Assembly: GCA_903889525.1 (NCBI GenBank)
Contig: CAISXT010000055.1
Location: 1 to 41,229, forward strand
From: an uncultured Opitutia bacterium
Lineage (GTDB): Bacteria > Verrucomicrobiota > Verrucomicrobiia > Opitutales > UBA953
Reading direction: 5' to 3'
Length of the DNA stretch: 41,229 bases
Below, piece by piece: positions 1-7,723 of this stretch. How positions within the stretch are numbered: the first letter of the stretch is position 1; the number at the start of each line of letters is the position of its first letter. Made by a program: the position numbers and the translations under genes. The notes under the pieces are model-generated. The model was not told where the DNA came from and did no database searches. It saw only the letters and a list, made by a program, of their open reading frames with translations.

Positions 1-633
1 CGCGCGGTTAATATCACCGATGAGCCTTACAGCTATCGTCGCACAATTTACGGCTTCATCGATCGCGACCGCTTGAGCGAGTTGCAAACGCAGTTCGACT
101 TCGCTGACCCCGACATGGCGAACACCAAGCGCTCCACGACCATCGTGCCCCAGCAGGCATTGTTCTTCATGAACAACCCTTTGGCTATCGAAGTCGCCCG
201 TAACGTCACGTCGCGTCCGGAATTACTCAAGGCGACTTCCGACTCCGAGCGCATCTCGCAGCTCTACCGCATCATGTACCAGCGCTCGCCGACGGTACCA
301 GAGATGAAGGTCGCCAGCGAATTCATCGCCCGCATCGCCGGCTATATCGATGAGCCCGCCCAGGCGGCCTCGCCGGCCAAGGTCGATCGCCTCGCCAAAG
401 CCAAGGAAGTTAAGGCTAAAACTAAGGCTGCCGGCGCCGCCGCGATTGCTGCATCCGGCAAACCCCTACAGCCGGCGACCGTCGCCGTGCCGGAGGTAAA
501 GCTCGAAACTGAGGTAAAAGGCGGCAAAATCGTGAATAAGACCGAAATGGTCTCACGCAAAGAGCCTTCCAACCCCTGGGTCATGTTGGCCCAGTCAATG
601 ATTTGCTCGAACGAGTTTGTATATTTGAACTAA
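1..633 (+). CDS. DUF1553 domain protein, C-terminal part (gene starts before window)
   Basis: The reading frame is open from base 1 to the TAA at 631-633, so only the C-terminal 210 residues are present. The stretch RRTIYGFIDR, then DPDMANTKRS and VPQQALFFMNNP, is the characteristic C-terminal signature of DUF1553, the last domain of large Planctomycetota/Verrucomicrobiota secreted proteins that usually begin with a cytochrome-c-like PSD1 domain. Unusually, an Ala/Lys/Val-rich low-complexity stretch of about 70 residues (bases ~355-560) separates the helical part from the terminal motif WVMLAQSMICSNEFVYLN, which is normally reached directly. A DUF1501 gene follows 35 bp downstream, the usual partner of DUF1553 genes. 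The biochemical function of the pair is not known; a role in polysaccharide or sulfated-glycan degradation is often supposed from context. Confidence 0.85.
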   Translation, partial: RAVNITDEPYSYRRTIYGFIDRDRLSELQTQFDFADPDMANTKRSTTIVPQQALFFMNNPLAIEVARNVTSRPELLKATSDSERISQLYRIMYQRSPTVPEMKVASEFIARIAGYIDEPAQAASPAKVDRLAKAKEVKAKTKAAGAAAIAASGKPLQPATVAVPEVKLETEVKGGKIVNKTEMVSRKEPSNPWVMLAQSMICSNEFVYLN

Positions 634-646
634 CCCCCCCTATAAT
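617..646 (+). promoter_or_regulatory. candidate sigma-70 promoter for the DUF1501 gene
   Basis: A perfect TATAAT lies at 641-646 and TTGTAT at 617-622, an 18-nt spacer. The -35 lies inside the last codons of the preceding gene. The spacer contains a run of seven C (634-640). The predicted start site falls about 15 nt before the ATG at 669. Judged by eye only. Confidence 0.4.
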
Positions 647-668
647 CACTCATACCCAACCCCCACCA

Positions 669-2057
669 ATGAAAGACACCAGCTGCGGCAATTACGTGCC
701 GACCCCTAACTCACGACGTGAGTTCCTCCGCCAGACCGGTCTCGGCATGGGAACGATCGCCTTCGGCGCCATGGTTGCCGACTACATGGTCACCGACGCT
801 CACGCCGAGGTCATGGCCAACCTGAAGCCTCGCAAGGCTCCGCTCGCCGCCAAGGCGAAGCACGTCATTCACATCTTCGCGGGCGGTGCTCCTTCGCACC
901 TCGATACTTTCGATCCGAAGCCGAAGATGAAAGACGTCGCCGAGATGTCCGCCGCTGGCATGAACGGTGTGCTCTTCCCCACGCCTTTTGAATTCAAGAA
1001 GTCCGGCAAGTCCGGCCTCGAGATCAGCGAAATCTTCCCGAAGCTTCAGGGCGTCGCGGACGAGATGTGCGTCATCCGCTCCATGCACCAGGATCTCCCT
1101 GCGCACGGACCGGCTGCCAAGCTCATGCACACGGGTTCGGCGATTCTCTCCAAGCCTTCTCTCGGCGCTTGGGTCCTTTACGGTCTCGGCACCGAAAGCC
1201 AGGACCTTCCTGGTTTCGTCAGCCTCGGTGGCAACAACGACGCTCGTACGTCGGCGTTCCTGCCGTCCCTCTACCAGGGTGCGAACACCCAGTTCCGCCC
1301 AGGGGCTGCTCCGAACAAGATCATCGCCAATCTACAGAGCGAATTCACCACGCAGGACGCGCAGCGCAAGCAGCTCGACCTCGTTCGCCAGTTGAACGAA
1401 CGCCACATGCAGACTGTCCAGAAGGACGAGCAGCTTGAGGCCCGCATCGAATCCTTCGAACTCGCCTTCCGTATGCAGACCGCTGCGACCGACGCCTTCG
1501 ATATCTCCAAGGAGCCAGAAAAGATTCGCGAGATGTACGGCAAGACCGACCTCGGTGCCAAGCTCCTCTGTGCTCGTCGCCTCGTCGAGCGCGGCGTCCG
1601 CTTCGTCCAGATCGATGCCGGCGGTTGGGATCACCACACGAATCTGAACACCGCAATCAGCCGCACGGCTGGCGCCATCGACGGCCCTGCCGCCGCTCTG
1701 ATCGCCGACCTTAAGCAGCGCGGTCTCCTCGACCAGACCCTCATCATCTGGGGGGGGGAATTCGGTCGCACGCCGACCACCGCTGGTCGCGTTAACGCGG
1801 CTTCCGGTCGTGACCACCATGGTAAGGCTTTCTGCTGCTGGATGGCTGGCGGCGGCGTCAAGGGCGGTATGGCTTACGGCGAAACCGACGAAGTCGGTGC
1901 CCAGGTTGCTGCGGACGGCGTCGATGTGCATGACCTACACGCCACGATCCTTCGCCTCCTCGGCTTCGATCACACCAAGCTCACCTACCGCTACAACGGC
2001 CGCGACTTCCGCCTCACCGATAACTTCGGTAAGATCGTCGAGAAGGTCATTGCCTAA
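669..2057 (+). CDS. DUF1501 domain protein, Tat-exported
   Basis: A 462-residue protein. The start at 669 is chosen because it puts a twin-arginine signal (NSRREFLRQTG, Arg16-Arg17) followed by a hydrophobic stretch at the N-terminus; an upstream in-frame start would bury it. Family landmarks are visible: HIFAGGAPSHLDTFDPKP near residue 75 and IIWGGEFGRTP at 359-369, both hallmarks of DUF1501, a domain distantly related to the alkaline-phosphatase/sulfatase fold. It follows a DUF1553 gene, the usual pairing in Planctomycetota and Verrucomicrobiota. No Shine-Dalgarno sequence; the 5' leader is C/A-rich. The codons for WGGE form a run of nine G (1750-1758). A strong terminator follows the stop. 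The substrate is unknown. Confidence 0.88.
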   Translation: MKDTSCGNYVPTPNSRREFLRQTGLGMGTIAFGAMVADYMVTDAHAEVMANLKPRKAPLAAKAKHVIHIFAGGAPSHLDTFDPKPKMKDVAEMSAAGMNGVLFPTPFEFKKSGKSGLEISEIFPKLQGVADEMCVIRSMHQDLPAHGPAAKLMHTGSAILSKPSLGAWVLYGLGTESQDLPGFVSLGGNNDARTSAFLPSLYQGANTQFRPGAAPNKIIANLQSEFTTQDAQRKQLDLVRQLNERHMQTVQKDEQLEARIESFELAFRMQTAATDAFDISKEPEKIREMYGKTDLGAKLLCARRLVERGVRFVQIDAGGWDHHTNLNTAISRTAGAIDGPAAALIADLKQRGLLDQTLIIWGGEFGRTPTTAGRVNAASGRDHHGKAFCCWMAGGGVKGGMAYGETDEVGAQVAADGVDVHDLHATILRLLGFDHTKLTYRYNGRDFRLTDNFGKIVEKVIA

Positions 2058-2080
2058 GCTTAGGCTGCTCCGAAAGAGAA

Positions 2081-2114
2081 GGGCGACACCTCGCGGTGTC
2101 GCCCTTTTTGTTTT
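2081..2114 (+). terminator. Rho-independent terminator after DUF1501 gene
   Basis: Perfect 10-bp stem GGGCGACACC / GGTGTCGCCC with a TCGC tetraloop, then TTTTTGTTTT. It lies 24 nt after the stop codon. Confidence 0.93.
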
Positions 2115-2168
2115 CACGGGGCCACTGCTTGCATCCGCCGCCTTTTGGTTTCTAATAGAATCATCCTT

Positions 2169-2723
2169 ATGAAGACTTTCCTCGTCCTCGGCGCCCTTGG
2201 CTTCGCGATACTCTTCGCCGCCCCGGCGGATCCGAAGAAAGAAGCCAGCCGCAAGGAGCCGGCCCGGCCCGAGGCGAAGTCGGAGACGAAGCCTGAAGCC
2301 AAGCCGGCAGCCGAAGTGAAGATCGCCTCCCGCACGGGCGAAGCACCGAGGTCTGGCGTCAAGGGTACCGATGCGTTTGGCCGCACTCAGACCCGCTACG
2401 ATAACGGCGTGACCGCCGTGACGACGCCGGACCCCTTTGGTGGCTCTTCCACGCGCTACAGCAATGGCGTCACGGCAACCACGCGTACCGACCCCTTCGG
2501 GGGCGCCACGACCCGCTACAGCAACGGCGTGACGGCGACCACGCGGCCCGATCCGTTCGGTGGGTCGACCACTAATTACAGCGACGGTACGCGCGCAACC
2601 ACGCGGCCAGACCCGTTCGGCAACCAGGTGACGACATATTCCGACGGCCGTCGCGAGACGATCCGCCCCGACCCTTTTTCCTCGGCTCCGGCGAAGAAGG
2701 ACGGGTCGAACGAGCGGAAATGA
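2169..2723 (+). CDS. small secreted protein with five 20-residue tandem repeats
   Basis: A 184-residue protein of unknown function. Residues 1-18 look like a signal peptide (MKTFLVLGALGFAILFAAP). They are followed by a Lys/Glu/Pro/Ala-rich linker to about residue 60, then five tandem 20-residue units (bases 2370-2669) of the form D-P-F-G-x3-T-x-Y-x-[ND]-G-x-x-A-T-x-R-P, and a sixth truncated DPF. The T-x-Y-x-[ND]-G core resembles the YD/RHS repeat motif, but the unit is too short and regular to assign to that family. The start at 2169 gives the signal peptide. There is no ribosome-binding site, and TAGAAT ends 7 nt before the ATG, so the mRNA may be leaderless. Probably cell-surface or periplasmic. 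Confidence 0.75.
   Translation: MKTFLVLGALGFAILFAAPADPKKEASRKEPARPEAKSETKPEAKPAAEVKIASRTGEAPRSGVKGTDAFGRTQTRYDNGVTAVTTPDPFGGSSTRYSNGVTATTRTDPFGGATTRYSNGVTATTRPDPFGGSTTNYSDGTRATTRPDPFGNQVTTYSDGRRETIRPDPFSSAPAKKDGSNERK
2370..2669 (+). repeat. five 60-bp in-frame tandem repeats
   Basis: Five direct units of exactly 60 bp encode the DPFGG-x-TTRYSNGVTATTRP-type peptide repeats. Units 2 and 3 are nearly identical in protein; units 4 and 5 diverge (NYSDGTRA, TYSDGRRE). The repeat number could vary between strains by recombination or slippage. Confidence 0.9.
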
Positions 2724-2788
2724 TGGTGCCATCGTAATAGGACACTTGAAATCGGACGGCAGGCTTTCAGTCTCCGCCCTCTACCCCC

Positions 2789-3865
2789 ATGAAGCGTCAT
2801 CTCCATCTCTGGGCCGCCCTCGCTGCGCTGGTCCTCGCTCTCCCGGCTGTCGCCGCGGAGGCTTTTACGTCCGGCCCCGGCTGGCTTGAATTCCCTGCCG
2901 GCAAGGGTGCAGGCGCCGGTAAGCATGTCGTGCTGCTCGCGGGCGACGAAGAATATCGCTCCGAGGAGTCGATGCCGATGCTGGCGCGCATCCTGTCCGA
3001 GCGCCACGGCTTCAAGTGCACCGTGCTCTTTTCACATGACGATGGCGTGATTAATCCGAACAGCGGCGCTTCCCTTGGTAAGCCTGAAGCCCTCGACACC
3101 GCCGACGCCCTAGTGCTTGGCCTCCGTTTCCGTAAGTGGAATGAAGCTGCCCTCGCGAAGTTCGATGCCGCAGTGAAACGCGGGGTGCCTATTATCGCGA
3201 CTCGCACCAGCACGCACGCCTTTGCCGGCATCCCTAAGGACAGCGCTTTCGCCGCCTATAATTGGAATGCTAAAGGCGGCTTCGGTCGGAACGTCCTCGG
3301 CGAGACTTGGATCAGCCACTGGGGCAACCATAAGGGCGAGGCCACTCGCACGGCCGTCGAGCCCGGCTCCGAGAAGAGCGCCCTCCTGAATGGCGTCGGC
3401 GTTATCTTCGCCGATACCGATGTCTACGAGGCTCACCCTCCGGCCGACGTTAAGGTGCTGCTCCGCGGCCTCGTGCTCAAGGGCATGAATCCAGAAGACC
3501 CGCTGAGCGAGCGCTCGAAGAAGAACGCCGACAAGCAGGAACAAGGCGTGAACACCCCGGCCATGGCCGTGGCTTGGACGCGCGAAGTTCCGAATGCCGC
3601 TGGCACCAAGAATCGCATCCTGACCACGACGATGGCTTCGGCCAGTGACCTGCGCGATGAATCCCTCCGTCGCTTGCTCGTCAACGGTGTGTTCTGGGGT
3701 CTGGGTCTCGACGTCCCGGCTAAGGCCGACGTGACGACGGTGGTCGAGTGGAAGCCCAGTCACTACTCCTTCAACCTCTTCCACAGGGGCCTGAAAGCCG
3801 AGGATTTTGCCGGCGTCTTGCCTCCGGAAGAGAAGGCCGCCCCAGCTGCTCCCAAGAAGAAGTAA
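2789..3865 (+). CDS. ThuA-like secreted protein (trehalose-utilisation fold)
   Basis: A 358-residue protein with an N-terminal signal peptide (hydrophobic residues ~5-22, ending AVAAEA). The body begins KHVVLLAGDEEYRSEESMPMLARIL, continues with DTADALVLGLRFRKW and GVPIIATRTSTHAF, and has HWGNHKGEATRT in the middle. This is the glutamine-amidotransferase-like flavodoxin layout of the ThuA family as found in Planctomycetota/Verrucomicrobiota. Such proteins are often linked to sugar metabolism, but no reaction is established. The C-terminus is Lys/Ala/Pro-rich. It stands alone between the repeat protein and a convergent gene, and a terminator follows. The leader is CCCTCTACCCCC with no Shine-Dalgarno. 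Confidence 0.75.
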   Translation: MKRHLHLWAALAALVLALPAVAAEAFTSGPGWLEFPAGKGAGAGKHVVLLAGDEEYRSEESMPMLARILSERHGFKCTVLFSHDDGVINPNSGASLGKPEALDTADALVLGLRFRKWNEAALAKFDAAVKRGVPIIATRTSTHAFAGIPKDSAFAAYNWNAKGGFGRNVLGETWISHWGNHKGEATRTAVEPGSEKSALLNGVGVIFADTDVYEAHPPADVKVLLRGLVLKGMNPEDPLSERSKKNADKQEQGVNTPAMAVAWTREVPNAAGTKNRILTTTMASASDLRDESLRRLLVNGVFWGLGLDVPAKADVTTVVEWKPSHYSFNLFHRGLKAEDFAGVLPPEEKAAPAAPKKK

Positions 3866-3889
3866 GCAACTGCAAGACGCTGATTATTT

Positions 3890-3921
3890 GGGCGCATCGG
3901 CTGGTGCGCCCATTTTGTTTT
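3890..3921 (+). terminator. terminator after ThuA-like gene
   Basis: Stem GGGCGCA / TGCGCCC (7 bp, 8-nt loop) followed by ATTTTGTTTT. The T tract runs only on the plus strand, and it overlaps the stop codon of the convergent minus-strand gene. Confidence 0.85.
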
Positions 3922-5746
3922 ATGGTTTGATCCCGCGATTCACAAATAGCTGAATAAGTGCGTCGTTGTAGATGATGTAGGCGCCTTCTCGAGAGGTGGC
4001 ATCGCGCACTTCGATGTCATCACTTACGACGAACCACGGTGCTTCGACCGTCTTATCCTTGGCGACTAAGTCCATGATGTCGTGGTCAGCCTTACCGCCG
4101 GCGCGGCTGAAGGTGATCTTCACACGCTGGTTCGAGGTTTTGAGGATGGCGGGCTGGCCATCGAAGCTCACCCAGATATGTAAGCCAGGTGCATCGTCGG
4201 CCAACTTCTCCATCAGTTGCACAACCTTTTGGCGGGCGGCGGTATCGAGCAGGAAGCGGCTTTCTCCTTGGGCGTTCTTCTTTGTCGGCAGGCGCAGGCC
4301 GAGGTAATCCTGACGGAGGCAGGCGAAGTTATTGGCATCTAGTGCCAAGCGGGCTGGTTCGCCGGTGGCCGCAGCGCGTTCGAGCAAGGCCAGGGGCCCA
4401 GATTGCTTATGCTCGTGAAAGGCTTGATCGGCGATGTACGAGCGCCGGCGGTGAATGTCCCGTCGGTAGAGGTCCGCATGGCGTGAATCGACGAGCCCGG
4501 ATTGTTCAGCGAGGACGAGGGCATTCTCAATCGACTTCAGCTCCTGCGCGTCCGCCACGTTAATTTTGGCAGAAATGCGTTCGAGGAAGGGGTCGGAAGG
4601 GTGGTCGCGCTTCTCAAGTTCGTAGCGTACCTTCTCAACGTGCTCAGTGATGCGTTTCTCGAGGGCGATGACTTCTGGTAGCGTCTGGCCAGCGGTGCGC
4701 TGGTAGCGGCGCAGAAGTTTGAGCATGTCCTCCATCTGCGGAATCGCCTGCCGCAATTCATGCTCCTTCGCGAGGAAGGGATCGGCGTCGCGCTGGGCCT
4801 TCCGGACTTTCTCCACCGTTTCCGTGGTGAGTTGGCGGAGCTTGCCAACCTCTTCAGAGGCGGCCTTCAGGGTGCGGGCGTCCGCCAGCCATGGGCGGAT
4901 TTCCTCCGAAAGTAATTCCTCGGCGATTTCTCGGGCCCGCTTAGCGACCTGTTCTCGGGCTCGATCGAGTTCGCCGCGGAGGCGGAGGATTTCTTCTTCC
5001 GACTTGGCCGCACGTCCGTTGGCCGCCGTGACCGATGCCTCAAGTATTCCTAAATTCCGGGCTGATTCTTGGGACTGGCGGGTTGTCTCTTCGCGGGCTT
5101 TCCGGTTTTCGGTTTCTTTGGCCTCGATCTCGTTGGCATGCTGCCGGCGGACTTGACGGAGTTCGTTTTCGCGGGCCGCCTTGCCTTGGGCGAGGTCTTG
5201 TTGGAGTCGGCGCAGTGTGCGGTCCGCGGAGTCTAGGGCGTCCGCTGAATCCGGCGGAGTCTTATCCGTTTGCCCGCTGAACTTCGCCATCACCGATTTC
5301 CAAGCCTTGCCGTCTGGCTTGTTTGCTTGGGGCTTGGAGAGGGCGATGAGCCTAGCGAGTTGATCGCTCGGCAGGGCGGCGTCCTTTTGTTCGGCTTGGT
5401 TATTCCAAAGGATGCACAGTAGGGCGGCGCGAGGTCCGCCAATTACGCCAGCCAGCTCGTCGAGGTGTTCCAGTAGTTTCGCTTTCTCGCCCTTTAATGC
5501 CTCCGCGTACCATGGGAGATGCTCGGCGATAGCGGTGGCATCGAGGGCCAGGTGTCCGAGGCGTTTCTTGAAGAGAAACTTGGCGTCGCGCAGGAATGGC
5601 TTGCGGTGGATGTACCCGCCCGGAACTTGCTTGGCGAGGGCGAGCAAGGGCGCATCGGCGACATGCTGTAGGTCCAGGATGAGTTGCTCGGAGAGGATCT
5701 TGCGGTGCGGATCGACCGCCTCGTTCTTGTAGGAAAATTGCCCCAT
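3920..5746 (-). CDS. long coiled-coil protein with C-terminal NYN/YacP-like PIN domain
   Basis: A 608-residue protein. Residues 1-140 are helical with no family I recognise; ~165-380 is a charged, heptad-like coiled coil. The C-terminal ~145 residues read as a NYN (PIN-like) nuclease of the YacP/Rae1 type: strand RLALDANNF (Asp470), IWVSFDG (Asp529), ITFSRAGGKADHDI (Asp554, Asp556) and WFVVSDDIEVRD (Asp576, Asp577), the order of acidic residues expected for metal-dependent RNA cleavage. YacP/Rae1 proteins of Firmicutes are about 170 residues and ribosome-associated; a ~460-residue N-terminal extension is atypical. It stands alone, divergent from a permease gene with a 114-bp gap. TTGCCC lies 34 nt before the ATG. 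The nuclease role is inferred from motifs and the partner of the coiled coil is unknown. Confidence 0.7.
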   Translation of the reverse strand: MGQFSYKNEAVDPHRKILSEQLILDLQHVADAPLLALAKQVPGGYIHRKPFLRDAKFLFKKRLGHLALDATAIAEHLPWYAEALKGEKAKLLEHLDELAGVIGGPRAALLCILWNNQAEQKDAALPSDQLARLIALSKPQANKPDGKAWKSVMAKFSGQTDKTPPDSADALDSADRTLRRLQQDLAQGKAARENELRQVRRQHANEIEAKETENRKAREETTRQSQESARNLGILEASVTAANGRAAKSEEEILRLRGELDRAREQVAKRAREIAEELLSEEIRPWLADARTLKAASEEVGKLRQLTTETVEKVRKAQRDADPFLAKEHELRQAIPQMEDMLKLLRRYQRTAGQTLPEVIALEKRITEHVEKVRYELEKRDHPSDPFLERISAKINVADAQELKSIENALVLAEQSGLVDSRHADLYRRDIHRRRSYIADQAFHEHKQSGPLALLERAAATGEPARLALDANNFACLRQDYLGLRLPTKKNAQGESRFLLDTAARQKVVQLMEKLADDAPGLHIWVSFDGQPAILKTSNQRVKITFSRAGGKADHDIMDLVAKDKTVEAPWFVVSDDIEVRDATSREGAYIIYNDALIQLFVNRGIKP

Positions 5747-5860
5747 GTCTGCAGTGTGCCTGCTGCGCTCCCGGGGGCAAGATTCCCTCGGACGGCTGGG
5801 TGCTTATTTGGGTTCTGGCTCGCCAGCGGGAAGGGAAGGGGGTTCGTTCTGGCCTGCCTG

Positions 5861-6736
5861 ATGCACCCGACCGCCTCCATCGTCCTCCCCCTCTGCTCGG
5901 CCTTGGGTTATACCTTCGCCGCGATGATGCTCAAGCGGGCGATGGATGGGGGGCATCCGTGGCGGGTGGTCTTTATCGTGAACCTTCTGGGCGCCGTTCT
6001 TTTCCAGACCTGGCTCCTGCATGGCGGCGAACCCTTCACCGCTACCAATGTGACGCACGCCGTGCTGGCGGGTACGGCTTTCTTTATCGGTCAGGTCTTC
6101 ACCTTCATTGCGATTAGCCGTGGGGACATCTCCATTGCCACGCCCGTGCTCGGGACGAAGGTGGTCTTTGTCGCGGTGTTCGTCTTTCTGGCGAAAGGGC
6201 AGCTGGATTCGAAGCTCTGGGCGGCAACTTTTTTGACCACACTCGCGTTGGCCCTCTTGGGCGGCGAGTGGCAGGCGAACCGCCAGCGCCTGCTGGTCAG
6301 CGTCGGGTTCGCGTTTCTGGCCTCCATCGCCTTTGCGGCGACGGATGTTATGCAGCAGCTTTGGGTGCCGGCTTTCGGCTTCGGGCATTTCGGGCCGGTG
6401 ATGTTTGCGACCGTCGGCCTCCTGTCCCTCGCTTTGATTCCGTTCTTCTCCGCCCCGCTGAGCCAGATGCCGCGCCCGATGGTCAAGTGGGCTTTGGGCG
6501 GTGGGCTACTCCTGACCATTCAGGCGATGGGCATCGCTTACTGTATCGCTGAATACCATCAGGTGACCGTCACGAATGTCCTCTACAATACCCGCGGTCT
6601 TTGGAGCGTCGCGTTGGTCTGGGTCGTCGGACACTGGTTCTCCAATACCGAGAAACATGTGGGCAAGGCCATCATGACGCGCCGTCTGATCGGTGCGCTC
6701 ATCTTGCTGGCGGCGGTTTACCTCAGCCTCTCCTAA
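5861..6736 (+). CDS. EamA/DMT-superfamily membrane permease
   Basis: A 291-residue, almost wholly hydrophobic protein with about ten predicted membrane helices in two similar halves, as in the drug/metabolite transporter (EamA) superfamily. Features include LGYTFAAMMLKRA in helix 1, SRGDISIATPVLGTKVVFVAVFVFL split by the usual helix 3/4 turn, and NVLYNTRGLWSVALVWV near the end. Start at 5861 is preferred because longer in-frame starts add a charged region lying over the promoter of the divergent gene. The substrate cannot be read from sequence. The stop codon (6734-6736) abuts the stop of convergent panC with no gap and no terminator hairpin. Confidence 0.75.
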   Translation: MHPTASIVLPLCSALGYTFAAMMLKRAMDGGHPWRVVFIVNLLGAVLFQTWLLHGGEPFTATNVTHAVLAGTAFFIGQVFTFIAISRGDISIATPVLGTKVVFVAVFVFLAKGQLDSKLWAATFLTTLALALLGGEWQANRQRLLVSVGFAFLASIAFAATDVMQQLWVPAFGFGHFGPVMFATVGLLSLALIPFFSAPLSQMPRPMVKWALGGGLLLTIQAMGIAYCIAEYHQVTVTNVLYNTRGLWSVALVWVVGHWFSNTEKHVGKAIMTRRLIGALILLAAVYLSLS

Positions 6737-7579
6737 TCAAAGGTCGAGATTATCGATCAGACGCGTCGCGCCGAGATGGCAGGCGATCGCGATGGCACAT
6801 TTTCGGCCGCTGATATCCGGCACCTTCGCCATGCTCTCAAGGTCCACGATCTCGCAGTACTGCAAGCGTACGGCGGGCTCGGCGGCAAGGAGTCGGGTGG
6901 CCGCGGAGCAAAGTTGTGCCGAATCGGTGACGCCTGACTGGGCGAGTTTACGGGCGACTTCCAGTACTTGCGGAATCACGGCAGCCTTTTTCCGATCGTC
7001 GGTGGCTAGGTAGCGGTTGCGCGAACTCATTGCGAGCCCGTCGGCTTCGCGGATGGTCTCATGTGCGATGATTCGTACCGGGAAGTGCAGGTCGCGCACG
7101 AGGCGGCGAATGACGGCTAGCTGTTGCAAGTCTTTGCGGCCGAAAATTGCGACGTCGGCCTGGGTGGCATTGAAGAGCATCGCAACGACGGTAGCGACGC
7201 CATCGAAGTGTCCCGGACGGAATTCGCCGCAGAGTCCAGCGGAGACACCGGCCACTTGTACGGTGGTGGTGGCGTCCGCAGCGTAGAAAGCTTCCGTCGA
7301 GGGCGCAAAAATCAGATCCGCGCCCGCTTGCGCGCATCCGGCTTGGTCGGCATCGAAGGCCCGGGGGTATTTGCTAAAATCCTCATTGGGCCCGAACTGG
7401 GTGGGATTGACGAAAATCGAGACCAGCACGAAGCCGGCTTCCTGCTTGGCCCGGCGTATCAGGCTGAGGTGTCCTTCATGCAGGCAGCCCATGGTCGGCA
7501 CGAAGCCGATGGTTTGGCCATCGGCCCGGGCACGGGCGACCGCCTCGCGTAATTCGGGAATGGTGTGGACGACCTCCAT
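6737..7579 (-). CDS. panC: pantothenate synthetase (pantoate-beta-alanine ligase)
   Basis: A 280-residue cytoplasmic enzyme that joins pantoate and beta-alanine with ATP to make pantothenate (coenzyme A pathway). Diagnostic motifs are [19 protein letters not shown] (HxGH nucleotide-binding motif), [24 protein letters not shown] and [10 protein letters not shown], all in the expected order and at typical family length. The ATG at 7579 ([14 protein letters not shown]) is chosen over an upstream in-frame start because it matches the usual N-terminus and has TTGCGG-N16-TAGGGT placed 7 nt before it. panB and panD are not in this window. It is divergent from xylA. Confidence 0.95.
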   Translation of the reverse strand: MEVVHTIPELREAVARARADGQTIGFVPTMGCLHEGHLSLIRRAKQEAGFVLVSIFVNPTQFGPNEDFSKYPRAFDADQAGCAQAGADLIFAPSTEAFYAADATTTVQVAGVSAGLCGEFRPGHFDGVATVVAMLFNATQADVAIFGRKDLQQLAVIRRLVRDLHFPVRIIAHETIREADGLAMSSRNRYLATDDRKKAAVIPQVLEVARKLAQSGVTDSAQLCSAATRLLAAEPAVRLQYCEIVDLESMAKVPDISGRKCAIAIACHLGATRLIDNLDL

Positions 7580-7586
7580 GGATTCC

Positions 7587-7614
7587 ACCCTAAGGGGCGA
7601 GGGTCTGCCCGCAA
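7587..7614 (-). promoter_or_regulatory. candidate panC promoter, possibly leaderless
   Basis: On the minus strand TTGCGG (from 7614), a 16-nt spacer, and TAGGGT (7592-7587) ending 7 nt before the panC ATG. This geometry recurs in front of several other genes here. Confidence 0.3.
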
Positions 7615-7723
7615 GGAACACTTCACCGCACCTTTGTCGTTTTCGTCATACCCGCCACCGATTCCTTACTTGGCAGGTCAGGCTGGAACCCCAAAGTCGG
7701 AAGACTCACTCCTCCCTCCAGCC

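Noticed and set aside
1935-2732. Long minus-strand frame (265 codons) across the repeat-protein gene
   Set aside because: It is the antisense of the tandem-repeat coding region and the terminator; composition is Arg/Gly-rich and no family is visible.
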